Source: Macrostomum hystrix
Taxonomy: Eukaryota > Platyhelminthes > Macrostomidae
Direction of reading: 5' to 3'
Assembly: GCA_950097015.1 (NCBI GenBank)
Contig: CATNEN010000007.1
Span: forward strand, 13,169,001 to 13,233,000
Length of the DNA: 64,000 bases
The first letter of the stretch is position 1. Every line of letters starts with the position of its first letter. The translations under genes and the position numbers were made by a program. Positions 11,301 through 22,321 of this stretch are shown in pieces. The notes beneath the pieces are model-generated. The model made no database searches. It was given only the letters and a program-made list of their open reading frames with translations, and had not been told where the DNA came from.

Positions 11301-14300
11301 ACGATGAGCCACACTGATAAGTAGCTATGGAAGTGAGAGTAAGCCGGGTCGGGTTATCTCGAACGACGAGCCACACTGATAAGTAGCTATGGAAGTGAGA
11401 GTAAGCCGGGTCGGGTTATCTCGAACGACGAGCCACACTGATAAGTAGCTATGGAAGTGAGAGTGAGCCGGGTCGGGTTATCCCGAACGATGAGCCACAC
11501 TGATAAGTAGCTATGGAAGTGAGAGTAAGCCGGGTCGGGTTATCTCGAACGATGAGCCACACTGATAAGTAGCTATGGAAGTGAGAGTAAGCCGGGTCGG
11601 GTTATCTCTCGAACGACGAGCCACACTGATAAGTAGCTATGGAAGTGAGAGTAAGCCGGGTCGGGTTATCTCGAACGATGAGCCATACTGATAAGTAGCT
11701 ATGGAAGTGAGAGTAAGCCGGGTCGGGTTATCTCGAACGATGAGCCACACTGATAAGTAGCTATGGAAGTGAGAGTAAGCCGGGTCGGGTTATCTCGAAC
11801 GACGAGCCACACTGATAAGTAGCTATGGAAGTGAGAGTAAGCCGGGTCGGGTTATCTCGAACGACGAGCCACACTGATAAGTAGCTATGGAAGTGAGAGT
11901 GAGCCGGGTCGGGTTATCCCGAACGATGAGCCACACTGATAAGCAGCTATGGAAGTGAGAGTAAGCCGGGTCGGGTTATCTCGAACGATGAGCCACACTG
12001 ATAAGTAGCTATGGAAGTGAGAGTAAGCCGGGTCGGGTTATCTCGAACGATGAGTCATACTGATAAGTAGCTATGGAAGTGAGAGTAAGCCGGGTCGGGT
12101 TATCTCGAACGATGAGCCACACTGATAAGCAGCTATGGAAGTGAGAGTAAGCCGGGTCGGGTTATCTCAAACGACGAGCCACACTGATAAGTAGCTATGG
12201 AAGTGAGAGTGAGCCGGGTCGGGTTATCTCGAACGACGAGCCACACTGATAAGTAGCTATGGAAGTGAGAGTAAGCCGGGTCGGGTTATCTCGAACGATG
12301 AGCCATACTGATAAGCAGCTATGGAAGTGAGAGTATGCCATCGGGCATCTCCACCACACTGAACCAAGCTGCAATGAAGTTACTGTGGAAGGAAGTGAAA
12401 GAAAGCCACAATGATAACAGATGCTGTGTAAAAATATTTTCGTTTTTCCAACATGATTAAAGTATATTTTCGGCATTAGCTTTTCTTTGATTGCGAGTTT
12501 GAGTCGTCTCTTTTCTAGTTAAATGGTCCGCTAAAGTAGTCATGATGTACGCTTCAATCGCACTGACCTTGGTCTACGGCTGCCGCCTTCCCGTGGCGGA
12601 CCTGTCTGGCCTCGGCTGGCAAAGTCAGCCATCACCGGAGTCTCCGAATGGAAGCTCCTCGCGCAACGGTTTTTCGACAATTCGCTTACCTGGTCTGGGT
12701 ACTGCTGAGAGCTGGAGATCGAAGCGAACCCGGGCCTGCCCCGCCAGGTACAGCCGCACAATACGATCCCAGGCCAGTCAAAGCCGAGGCTGCCAAAGCC
12801 CCTTCGCCTCCTGCAACTCAACGCGGCTGGTCTCCGGGCCCGCAGGCTTGAACTCCTGCACTTCCTGGACACGCGGGACATTGACGTTGCCTGCCTACAA
12901 GAAACTAATCTGACCCCGTCCACACACGTCCCGCGCCTACCGGGCTGGCAGATAGCCAATGCGCTGTGACCGCGTGGTGAACCGCGCGAAGCCGCGCCAT
13001 CGGCTCACGGGGGCATCTGCTTCCTGATCAGCCGGACGTCACCTTCGCTCAAGTCACCTGGTCCGAACATCTGTCCTGGCGCGTGGTTGACCACATAGGA
13101 TCAAACCGCCTACCACCTTCCAAGCCAAGGAGGCGCTCTGGAGGACCTTTGTGACTGACAGCCGCAAGGAACTCAAATCAGTGGACCTGTAGCGCATCAT
13201 CCGCGACCTAGAAGGCCGCACCCCCAGCTGCCCGGCCTTCATGTGCGATGCAATGCGACGGCGGCAGGAAGGCCCACACTAGCGCTGGCATTGCCAACTT
13301 GTTTGGCCAAGAGTACGCTGCCGTAAGTCAACTTCCCCGCAAAAGGGCGCAAAAAGCCTATATAAGCTGATAGGCTTGCAGCGCCATCGCCGCTAAATGC
13401 AGCTGCGGGGGTGACCGCAGCGGAGTTTTTCCGACTTTCCGACTTTTTCCGAGTTTTTTGTGACTTGCTGAGTTTGCTTTGCTCTGCGCGACAGGTCGGC
13501 ACCTGGGCCCGACGGGTGTCCAACACCTTGGTAAAGCAACACTAACACCCCGTGTTCGTGTCCGTGTCCAACACCCCGAGTTTGCGCTGCGCTGCCTGAC
13601 GGACGTCATCAATCTATCCTGGCGCTCCGGACTCGTCCCGGTGGCCTGTCGCCCGGGAGAGATCCGACCAATTCCTAAGGCCGCAAAGCCACCGGGGCTC
13701 ATCTGCTTCCGCTGCTTCTGCTTCAGCTTCCGGCCCATCTGCCTCTTCAGCTGCATTGGAAAGTTGGCGAAGCGTCTTGTTAACCAGCGGCTTACGTACT
13801 TCATCGAGGCCAAAAACTGCCTACACCTGGCTCGGCGCTCTCGATCTACTGAGTAGCAAGTGGCGACGGCCGCCCAGTATATCTCGCGGATCAGCTTCCT
13901 CAACACTCTGCTGACGCCGGTAGGCCGCGACGAGCCGCCCCTCGTCCGGCGGCTCGATGCCCTCGAGACACTGCAGACTCACCCCTGAAGCTGTGGACAG
14001 ACGGCTCGGCCGTTGGAGGGACGGAAAAAGGCGGCGCCGGAGTCATCCTTCTCGACAATGGCGCTGTTGTCGACAGGCTCCGCGCCCCAGCGGGAGTAGT
14101 CACCTCTCCTTCCGTGCAGAGGAGGCCGCGCTCCACCTAGGCCTAGAGGCGCTGCTAGACCGGCCCAATCTGCTGAGCTCCGAAGGCCTTATCTGCTGCA
14201 CCGACTCCCAATTACTCGTTCGGGCCCTGGACGGCGGCCCAGCACGCGCTCGCCCGCCGAGCTGCGCTGGCATTTGGCACTGCCTCGTGGAAATCACTGC

Positions 14301-17300
14301 GCGGACGCCCGTGACTATCCAGTGGGTGCCAGGACACTGCAGGCTGTGACGTAATGAGGAGGCTGACGCGAAGGCCAGGTCCGCGGCGGGGCTCCCTCAG
14401 AACGAGCGGCGGGGCCCCGGTGAGCCTCCAGGCGCTCGCTCGGCCATCGAACGGGCGACTAGGACGAGAGACTTCGAAGCTTACGCCACCGACCCCCACT
14501 GCGCAACGCACCGAGAGCGCGAGCTTGAATGTGGTCACCAGCCGCGCCCACATGGTCCTGCTAGCACAGCTCCGGACAGGTCACTCACCAGCCCTCAAAA
14601 GCTACCTTTATCGGCTCGGGCTCGACGCTACCGACACCTGCACGCACTGCGGGCAAGCGGCGGAGGACGTTCGGCACCTCCTTATAGACTTCCACGCCCA
14701 CTCCGCCCGTTGCTGGCACCTGTGCGAAAACCCGACTCACCACCAACGGCCCGCGCGTCCTCTCCTGCTTTCGCGAGATCGGGGCCGTGACCCCCCATAG
14801 AGGGATACAACCGGGAGGAATAAACAAACAAACAAACATCGCACTGACCTCTCTGTGTTGTTCTCAGATAAAAGCAAGTTTCCAAACTTTCACTGTGGAG
14901 AATGGTTTGCCAAACTGAATAGCTGGAATCCGGCTTGTAATTAAGAAGCCATGTGTCCCCTGTCAGGTAGACACGAAATTACATGGAATCGCGAATGGTC
15001 GCGATAATTCAAGCGCGCAGGCTTCAGCGCGCATGCATGTAGCTGAGAAGGTTGGAGCAAGGGTGGCAACAAGGCTGTCGCAAATGTTCCACGAAGGCTT
15101 CCCAATCTCTGTTTGCCGTGAGCGTGTGTGCGGCTGCGAATCGGAAGTAAATACGCTCGTAGCTCGTAGTAGACGGGCGGGAGAAGCGATTCGCCGAACT
15201 TACTCATCAATCAGGACTCCGGCCCTGACAGGATTAAATTATAGCCAGTCCCCTCTTCCTAAGGCTGCTCACTGCAGAATCTCAAGGAGCGGATGGGTAG
15301 AGGGTCAGATCTGGCGAAGCGAAGAGAAGTGGAAAGATACTGCTTGGGTTCAGATTAATTTGACCCCGAATTCTCCCGGCCCGCTGTCCCTTAACTCTCA
15401 TGGGTTGGTTGGGGCACCTGAGCTGAGTGGGAGGAGCGTTAGCGAGCCAGTGGGGCGTGCTCAGCTCTAGTCTCAATTTTAAGCCATTTCTCCGACTATG
15501 AGCTATTATCTGGTCCGTCCCATTCCTTCAGTTTCAAGGCAGAACTTACCTTGTCAACAATGCAGCAGGCCGATCAAAAAACAGAAATTTTGGTGTCTAA
15601 GGTCTCACTCTACACTTCCAGCTGTCAGATAATCTAACTGCTACTAGCATGCTACCAGGTGTCATGCCAGGCAGTAAAAAGTGTTGGAATAAGATGTGTA
15701 TAATTTAGATCACTTTGGAGGCAGAGGAAAACCTATGCTGATAAGACCAAAAAATATATGCACCAGTATAGTCTCAGCAGAAAAGAGAGGATATGTTTAG
15801 TTTGCTCCAACTGCAACAAAATAAATTAGCAAAAGAACCAATTCTTAAAGTTTTTTAACTATTTGTTGAAAGCTGCGACTCACCTCACGCCTCGACACCT
15901 CTAGATGGCTGCTGCCAATAGCTGGGCCAAACGTCGTAAGTGGCGTTGCTCCATCCATAACTGGCTGCCCGCCGTAGTTCGCCTCCTGGGGATCCCTGGA
16001 ATTGACACTAACCACCGATTGCTGCCGCCGCTTATCCTTCGTTCCGCCGTAGCCTCGACTACTGGCGCTCCCACCCACCACACAGGGCTGCCGTCGGGTC
16101 AGCATGACAATGGCCACAACCAGAATCACCGTAATGAAACTGGAGGCGCCGACGATCACCAGCAGAACTGTCCAGTTTGACGAGGAGCCCCAAACTGGAG
16201 CGAAGAGCAAGCCATCGGTGCGGCGCTCCACAAACACAGCAAAACTAACAGAAGCTGCAAGCGGTTGTGGTCGACCTGCATCCCTTATTGTGAGGGTCAG
16301 CTTGTGCAATCCCGGTGACAGGCTGCTAAACACCCGCAATGAGCCCGTTGCTTCATCCAGCTGGAACTCCTGCCTGCCTGCCTGGTGCAGCTGCATGCGA
16401 AAGCCGGCGGTCAGCACGCAGTCGCGGCCGGAGAGCGGCTGGGGTAGCCAACACTGGTCTGCATCCTGTGCCTCTACCTGCAGCACCAGCACACCCGGTG
16501 TGTGGTCGCTTGTAATATTTATGACCTGTGTGGAAGTAGGGTAGACAGGGGTGTGGGTCAAGAAGGGATAACTGTTAAAAGCAATGTGAGATTTACGCTT
16601 GTAGATTTATCATTCCCTGAAGTGTAGCGAATGAGAAGTTCAGAAACACTTTCCTTGTCTGAGTGTGTATTTGATATAACATAAATTTTTATTATAATAC
16701 GAGCGTATTTTAAGATTTTGGATAATTTCTAATAGCTCATTAAAATATCAAATTACTAAAAGACTGCCCTCACCTCATTCGGTGTCGGCCTTAGTACTAC
16801 AGGTGGATTGTCGTTGAGGTCCAGTAGGCTGACAGTTACTGTGGCTGACGAAGACATCGAGGGACTACCAAAGTCCTTCACACTGACGAGCAGCAGGTGA
16901 CGGTCAGCTTGTTCCCGGTCAAGGCGACCGTTAGCCCAAATGCGGCCATCAGTATCCACGCTGTACGTGGCATTGAGGGGCCTCGGTGCGACGACTCCAA
17001 TGAGGGTAAAAACTGCCCTGGCATTTGGCGTCTTCGGTTCGTCGAGGTCCTCATAGGCTAGTTGACCAATAAGAACATTTTTGGCTTTCGTGTCACTGAA
17101 GGTCTCATTAACCTCCAGAAAAAGTGGTGCCTTCACACTTGGACTGTTATCGTTAACGTCAAGCACGCGGACTTCCACCTGGACTGTAGCGGAGCGCTGA
17201 CCGTCTGATACTTGTACTGTGAATGAGTACGCATTGGAGCCAGATGGGAATTCGCCTGCAGCCTCTCGGTCGAGCGGACGTAACGTACTGATCTGACCAG

Positions 17301-18885
17301 TACGGGGTTGTATATGGAAGCGGCCCAATGTCTGACTCTCGTCAACGAAGGAGAAGGTCAGATTCGCCGTTGCGTCACCATCCCGAGCCACAACCTGCGC
17401 TACATGTGCTCCAGGGCGGAGTCCCTCGCGCACCTGGCTGTAGATCACACTAGAGTTGAACGAAGGCGTGAATTCATTCTCATCACCGATATCCACCACT
17501 ACGGTAAGGTTTGAGGTCAGTGGCGAACTGCCACGATCGGTGCACACAATCACAAACCGATCACTAGAAACAACTTCCCTATCGTATCTCCGGGTAGATC
17601 TGATCTTGTAAAACTTGCCGTCGTCGGAGGTAGCGATCATTTGGAAGCTATCAGCCCCGGCGCCCAGCCTGCAATCGACCCGCGCATTCTCGTCCTTGTC
17701 GCCATCAGTAATTGTTGCGTGGGCAATCACATCAGGTTTTGCATTTTCTTGCACGCTGGGTCGATTAGGATTTGTAGCACTCGGCCTGACATTAACAAGA
17801 CTGATCCTAGGACTATGGTCGTTTATGTCTATTACATTTATTAGCACCTGGGTTCGATCCACAAGAGGAGGCTCCCCGTGGTCTGAGGCTCTCACCAAAA
17901 TCTCCAGTGGCATTTGGTCGGCTGCATCTACGGGGCCTGTGAGGAGCAGAATCCCTTCGCTGGGGTCAATCCGGAAGCTGGCTGAGTCCTTATCAAGCCA
18001 GTAGCGAATCCGCGAATTTTCAGCCGAGTCGTTATCTTTTGCGCGCACACGGCCGATTTCTTTTAATGGTCCGCCAGGTTTCCAGTCACCTTCGGACAAT
18101 CGAAAAACGTACCAATGATGCTCAAACAGTGGCATGTTGTCGTTTTCGTCTTGTATTCGGACCTCAACAATGGCTGTCGTGCAGAGAGGTTGCAGGCCCT
18201 GATCGCAAGCTTGCAGGGTCAGATTATAACTCTGTAGCCTCTCATAGTCCAGATCAGGCCCGATCAACAGGGTGGGTTGAGAGCTATCCGCTCGCTCTAG
18301 CTTGTCCACCCGCATCCGTTCTGGCTTGCTGCTGCTGAGAATCATCACAGTGGTTCGTCCGTTCTTTCCAGCGTCGGGATCGGTAACGGTTGGCAATTGC
18401 TGCCACTGATTCACTGAATTTTCCTTTACTGTCAGTACTCGACCATTTATATCGAATTGAGGCGCATTGTCGTTTGCGTCGTGGATAAGAAGGTCAAACT
18501 CCACCCGTGCCATGCGCTCAGGCCGGTTTTTGTTCTGCAGCATAGCGCTAAATCGTACTTTGCATGGGGACTGTGATCGGCAGCCGAGTTGGGGATCCTC
18601 GCGGTCGATTTCAGAGGCCAACATCACACGACCGTCATTTGTAACCTCCAGCAGATCGTTGCCTTGACGATTCCTCCCTTCGATGTGTACTTTCACTTCG
18701 TCGCCTTCCTGCCAGATCTTGTCGGTGAAGCACTGGCCATACAGGTTAGAGTTTTCAAGTGTCGCTCTGACTGGGTCGCCCTCCTGAACGGAGAAGCGAC
18801 AGACAGGTTCTGAGAACACCACAGTTCCTTGGATTAGAAGCAGCGGTAGAAGCAGCAACAGTAGGATTGCTGGCTGAAGACGCAT
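8036..18885 (-). CDS. Protocadherin-like cell-surface receptor, five-exon model
   Basis: A cadherin-superfamily single-pass membrane protein. I model exons 18885-16774, 16525-15884, 15596-15550, 10151-10078 and 8334-8036. All junctions are GT/AG and the phases 0, 0, 2, 1 fit. The total is 3174 nt, 1057 residues plus stop. Residues 1-25 are a leucine-rich signal peptide. Cadherin calcium-linker motifs recur at about 136 (DANDNAP), 246 (DENDNMP), 353 (DINDHSP), 468 (DENEFTP), 576 (DVNDNSP) and 689 (DLNDNPP), giving six repeats. A seventh, more divergent repeat in exon 2 lies before a transmembrane helix near 822-846. Seven repeats plus a short tail resemble delta-type protocadherins. The tail includes SADSGHGASEEE, like the DSG-G-SEE motifs of protocadherin tails. 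The role is presumably calcium-dependent adhesion or signalling. The first two exons are very secure; the last three are inferred from splice signals, phase and tail motif. Confidence 0.85.
8335..8887. other. Intron 4 of the protocadherin model, left part
   Basis: No gene seen. It contains a TATA-like run (CTCTATATATACATC near 8633) and two related GCGGCACGTT words that could belong to a decayed LTR, but no ends could be defined. Confidence 0.3.
8888..10032. repeat. 27-bp minisatellite with 28-bp edge variants, about 40 units
   Basis: The core unit is AAGGATTTATTGTGGTCATG plus GAGGATC (27 bp), with about 34 near-identical copies from roughly 9055 to 9980. Both edges carry degenerate longer units with AAGGATAATTTGGTGGTCAT and a shared CACAGAATCAAT variant. 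The 9-codon period keeps three or more frames open on both strands; no protein is claimed. It lies in intron 4 of the protocadherin model. Confidence 0.95.
10078..10151 (-). CDS. Protocadherin exon 4 (cytoplasmic DSG/SEEE motif)
   Basis: Bounded by an acceptor with a T-rich tract (TATTTTTCTGCATAG) and a donor GTGAGTAA. The 74 nt encode DYDVGSADSGHGASEEEMM and HNDYR. The DSG-plus-acidic motif is characteristic of protocadherin cytoplasmic tails, which supports membership in this gene although it lies 5.4 kb from exon 3. Confidence 0.65.
10152..11186. other. Intron 3 of the protocadherin model, left part
   Basis: No additional exon, RNA gene or transposon end could be supported. Confidence 0.35.
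11187..12345. repeat. 62-bp minisatellite, about 18-19 units
   Basis: The unit includes GAGCCACACTGATAAGTAGC, TATGGAAGTGAGAGTAAGCC and GGGTCGGGTTATCTCGAACG. The first unit lacks the GTAGC portion and one unit (near 11607) has a 2-bp TC insertion. Substitutions alternate between GATGAG and GACGAG. The same order of variants recurs from about 11400 to 11800 and again to 12240, which suggests higher-order duplication of several units. Confidence 0.95.
12557..12569. repeat. Target-site duplication of LINE (left copy)
   Basis: ATCGCACTGACCT, repeated exactly at 14838-14850 just after the AAAC tail of the LINE. Confidence 0.9.
12570..14837 (+). mobile_element. Decayed non-LTR retrotransposon (APE/RT/RNase H type)
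   Basis: The element is bounded by a 13-bp target duplication and ends in an (AAAC)n tail. In order it carries: an N-terminal segment with a decayed 2A-like motif; the start of an apurinic-type endonuclease (HFLDTRDIDVACLQETNLTP near 12850-12915); an RT part (IRPIPKA ... RPICLFSCIGKLAKRLVNQR near 13660-13800); RNase H (TDGSA near 13990, CTDSQLLVRAL near 14197, VPGH near 14326); and a C-terminal zinc-finger-like stretch (CTHCGQAAEDVRHLL near 14640). This order is typical of I/R1-type LINEs. At 2.27 kb it is far too short, and stops and frameshifts interrupt every domain, so it is a dead copy with internal deletions. It sits in intron 3 of the protocadherin model. Confidence 0.92.
14838..14850. 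repeat. Target-site duplication of LINE (right copy)
   Basis: Exact match to 12557-12569. Confidence 0.9.
14851..15549. other. Intron 3 of the protocadherin model, right part
   Basis: Several overlapping ORFs exist here on both strands (for example 15033-15470 plus), but none has a recognisable domain or supporting splice sites. Nothing else seen. Confidence 0.35.
15550..15596 (-). CDS. Protocadherin exon 3, 47-nt microexon (inferred)
   Basis: The exon lies between CCTTAG and a strong donor ACAAG/GTAAGT. It enters in phase 0 and leaves in phase 2. This is exactly what is needed to link exon 2 to the DSG-motif exon. It adds about 16 residues (TPKFLFFDRPAALLT). The acceptor pyrimidine tract is weak, so the exon is plausible and not proven. 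Confidence 0.55.
15884..16525 (-). CDS. Protocadherin exon 2 (last repeat, transmembrane helix, start of tail)
   Basis: The acceptor is a pyrimidine-rich CTACTTCCACACAG before GTC at 16525, phase 0. The donor is GAG/GTGAGT at 15884, phase 0. It encodes 214 residues: the divergent membrane-proximal repeat, a helix (VLLVIVGASSFITVILVV) and a basic, serine-rich juxtamembrane segment. An upstream acceptor-like TTTTAACAG near 16572 gives the wrong phase and was not used. Confidence 0.88.
16774..18885 (-). CDS. Protocadherin exon 1 (signal peptide and six cadherin repeats)
   Basis: Begins ATG at 18885 (MRLQPAILLL) and ends at GAG/GTGAGG, phase 0, after 704 codons. The frame would run five more codons to a stop in the intron. 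Repeat 4 has the weaker linker DENEFTP, and repeat 1 has four cysteines unusual for a classical cadherin repeat. Confidence 0.93.
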
Positions 18886-18910
18886 TTTGAACGCTCTGAA
18901 AGTGAATACA
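18886..18910 (-). promoter_or_regulatory. Acceptor-like site just upstream of the protocadherin ATG
   Basis: On the minus strand TTCACTTTCAG precedes AGCGTTCAAA and the start ATG. This is a good 3' splice-site sequence 10 nt before the start codon. It implies either a 5' UTR intron or a spliced-leader trans-splice site. The sequence alone cannot distinguish the two. Confidence 0.45.
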
Positions 18911-20560
18911 CAAGGGAAAGGAGATTGTGTGCCAAATTGAAATCACTGGCCGAGAATCCAATCGATCAATCAGTTCCACGTGGCTGCCGCGGAACCCAAA
19001 GCGGACTCCTAACGGACTACTCAAGAAAAAAAATACCGGATTTTTTTGTCAAAAACTGCGCAAAAAGGTCGAGAAACCCAGCGCGATAATCTAATCTAAG
19101 CCAGAGATGCTGACGCTGAGGCACAACTCTCAGCCATTAATTCAGCAAGCTTTTCTCTGTCTCTCGCAGCCACGTTTCGAAGACTCTTAAAGCAGAAATG
19201 CCAGGCCCTCGACTCTGCTGAAACCGGTAGTCGCCCAATTCTGGCTCAAGTGCAAAGCAGAAAAGTGGCTATTCACTCTGCATTTCTTCCATCCGCTGCC
19301 TCTACTCTTTCTCTCTCACTGCTCAAACTTTCCACCGTGTCAGGCCCCAATATAAGGTACAGGTGGTATCGCAGGCAGCCAGTTTTATATTTTTCAATCA
19401 ACCAAACCTGCAGTAACTGAGCAGCCCTTGAGTGGCAGCGCCATGGATAATCCCAATTACTGAAGGTATGGACAGGCCCCTTATCGGCACAGCTCCCTAT
19501 CCTATCCACTTGTACGACCATGGCTTCCATTCCTGTCTTCCAACACCTTTTCTAGCAAGGAAAATTTTGGCTGAAGCAAAAAGATCCAGCAGGAACTCGC
19601 ATCGCATCGGATCCACTGCTTTTTTAAGCCTAGCAAGAGTAAAAAAGTGCACTGAACAAAGGCTCCCGACAACAAGCATCCTTGACTTTAAAATTGAGCG
19701 GACCAGTGCCGCGGCCTTCCAACCCTCAAGTAATGCCGCTCTTCGCTCCAGCCATGAGTTGCGCAACCAACGGGAAGCAAATTAATTACTTTGAGAAGGG
19801 TCGTAGAGTGACGAGCGCGTTAAAGTTTTAATGCCATTGAGATCAATTTCTGGACTTTAAAGGACCTTCGGGACTAGCCGGGCTGAGCGCTAATGCGAAA
19901 TTCCCAACCTAACACACACATTTCTCGCCCGCTTTATGGCGACTCTTGCAAGCGAAAAATTACCGGCCACCAAGGCTCTTCTAGCGGCAGTGCAGCAGAA
20001 ACTCTGGGGAATTTTCTGCACCAGCTCGTTTTCCGCCTCTTCTCAGCTCGCCTCGGTGCTCGAGCACCTTGTTTCTTTCGAGCATGCTCTAAATCTTTCG
20101 CCTCGCCGCGTCTTCTCTTTCAATTTCCTTGACTAATATCCCAACGCCTCCTTGCTGCCCATTTCTCAGCTTAAGCGGCATCCTCATTTCCTAGTCCCAT
20201 CCCGCCTACCTGCTGGGCCTGGGCTCTCGGGCCGCTTCGTTGGGCGCGGCTTGAAGACCGTGGAATAAAAGCAATGAACAGGTAAGCAAGCGGAAGCGAA
20301 GCAGGAACGTAGAGTGAATAAACTATGAAATCGGAACTTTTGAAAAAAACTAATTAACATGGAAACAAAGACCTTGGGCCCGTTCTATAACTCGCGCATT
20401 GCCCTAACTTCCAACTTAGGGGCTAAAGCTAAGATCAAACTTACCTTATGAAAGCTTAGTACGACCCCTTATGCAAAAGCTGAGTGACAGTGGGATAAAA
20501 TGAGAGAATTCGATAAAAAAGCTTCCTTGAATTAGACAAGACATGCATTTTGGAGAAGAC
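18911..20560. other. Upstream flank of the protocadherin gene, no gene seen
   Basis: Moderately GC-rich sequence with pyrimidine tracts near 19290-19330 and 20140-20180. No ORF with a recognisable domain was found. It may hold 5' UTR exons or regulatory sequence of the receptor gene. Confidence 0.3.
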
Positions 20561-21593
20561 TGAAAACTATGTGCATTCTGTCAACAATAGCTTAGATTTA
20601 GGCCGAGATAGCAGTGGAGATACTGATTAGAACTGAAAACTATGTGCATTCTGTCAACAATAGCTTATAGATTTAGGCCGAGATAGCAGTGGAGATACTG
20701 ATTAGAACTGAAAACTATGTGCATTCTGTCAACAATAGCTTATAGATTTAGGCCGAGATAGCAGTGGAGATACTGATTAGAACTGAAAACTATGTGCATT
20801 CTGTCAACAATAGCTTATAGATTTAGGCCGAGATAGCAGTGGAGATACTGATTAGAACTGAAAACTATGTGCATTCTGTCAACAATAGCTTAGATTTAGG
20901 CCGAGATAGCAGTGGAGATACTGATTAGAACTGAAAACTATGTGCATTCTGTCAACAATAGCTTATAGATTTAGGCCGAGATAGCAGTGGAGATACTGAT
21001 TAGAACTGAAAACTATGTGCATTCTGTCAACAATAGCTTAGATTTAGGCCGAGATAGCAGTGGAGATACTGATTAGAACTGAAAACTATGTGCATTCTGT
21101 CAACAATAGCTTAGATTTAGGCCGAGATAGCAGTGGAGATACTGATTAGAACTGAAAACTATGTGCATTCTGTCAACAATAGCTTAGATTTAGGCCGAGA
21201 TAGCAGTGGAGATACTGATTAGAACTGAAAACTATGTGCATTCTGTCAACAATAGCTTAGATTTAGGCCGAGATAGCAGTGGAGATACTGATTAGAACTG
21301 AAAACTATGTGCATTCTGTCAACAATAGCTTAGATTTAGGCCGAGATAGCAGTGGAGATACTGATTAGAACTGAAAACTATGTGCATTCTGTCAACAATA
21401 GCTTAGATTTAGGCCGAGATAGCAGTGGAGATACTGATTAGAACTGAAAACTATGTGCATTCTGTCAACAATAGCTTCTAGATTTAGGCCGAGATAGCAG
21501 TGGAGATACTGATTAGAACTGAAAACTATGTGCATTCTGTCAACAATAGCTTAGATTTAGGCCGAGATAGCAGTGGAGATACTGATTAGAACT
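20561..21593. repeat. 73/75-bp minisatellite, about 14 units
   Basis: The unit includes GAACTGAAAACTATGTGCAT, TCTGTCAACAATAGCTTAGA and TTTAGGCCGAGATAGCAGTG. Units come in two lengths, differing by a TA insertion (AGCTTAGATTT or AGCTTATAGATTT), with one AGCTTCTAGATTT variant near the right end. There are very few other differences between units. Confidence 0.95.
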
Positions 21594-22321
21594 TTAGTTT
21601 TTAATCATCATTTGAGGCCAGATGTAGCAGGCAGATTAAACAGGCAAAATGCAGTGCCACAAATATGAAAGCGAGCAAAAGTGGAGAGCAGCCGGCAGAA
21701 TAGGCTAGCCAAAAAGCCAGCGTACACAGTACCACAACTCACTGCTTTGCTTTTACTTTTAAATGGCCAGAGAAAATGCATTTATTTATGCGCTGAGTAG
21801 CCGTCGAGAAGGAAGGAAAATGGGAGATGGGATAATTCCAGCGGCCCGAGGGACATTGGAAGACAATGAGGCGCTGGGGCAGAGTGTTTGCATTCAGTAC
21901 CTAATCAGAGGGCCAGCTGCGCATGGCCACATTTTCTTAGTCACCAGGAAGGGGAGGCTGAGTCAGGGAGAAACAGAGTGGGGCCGAGCGATAGACAAAA
22001 AACCTTTTATATCTGAACGAAAAAAGAGAGCGACAAGAATGAGCAGATGTTTGCACAGGACAAACAGCAGAGGGCTGCGAAGGTTGCGCGATGGGCCAGA
22101 ATAAGAAGCTCACAGAACAGAAAAGTGGGCCTTGCTCAACCTCATTACAGCCGGAGACCTGCAGCCCATTGTTCCTCGAACAATTCCATCAGCGTCTTTA
22201 TTTCTCAGTCCAAGCCGAGATTCTTGACTGCCCCTGGGCAAATATTCCCAGTTCCAAAAGTTGATTTAATGAAAAAAAATACTATCTCTCTGCTGCCACT
22301 GCAAATGCTAGGATGCTTAGA
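21594..22321. other. No gene recognised
   Basis: Short overlapping ORFs without domains. Nothing else supported. Confidence 0.35.

Noticed and set aside
16562-16582. Acceptor TTTTAACAG for protocadherin exon 2
   Set aside because: Joins in the wrong phase after exon 1; the CCACACAG acceptor at 16526 keeps the cadherin repeat in frame.
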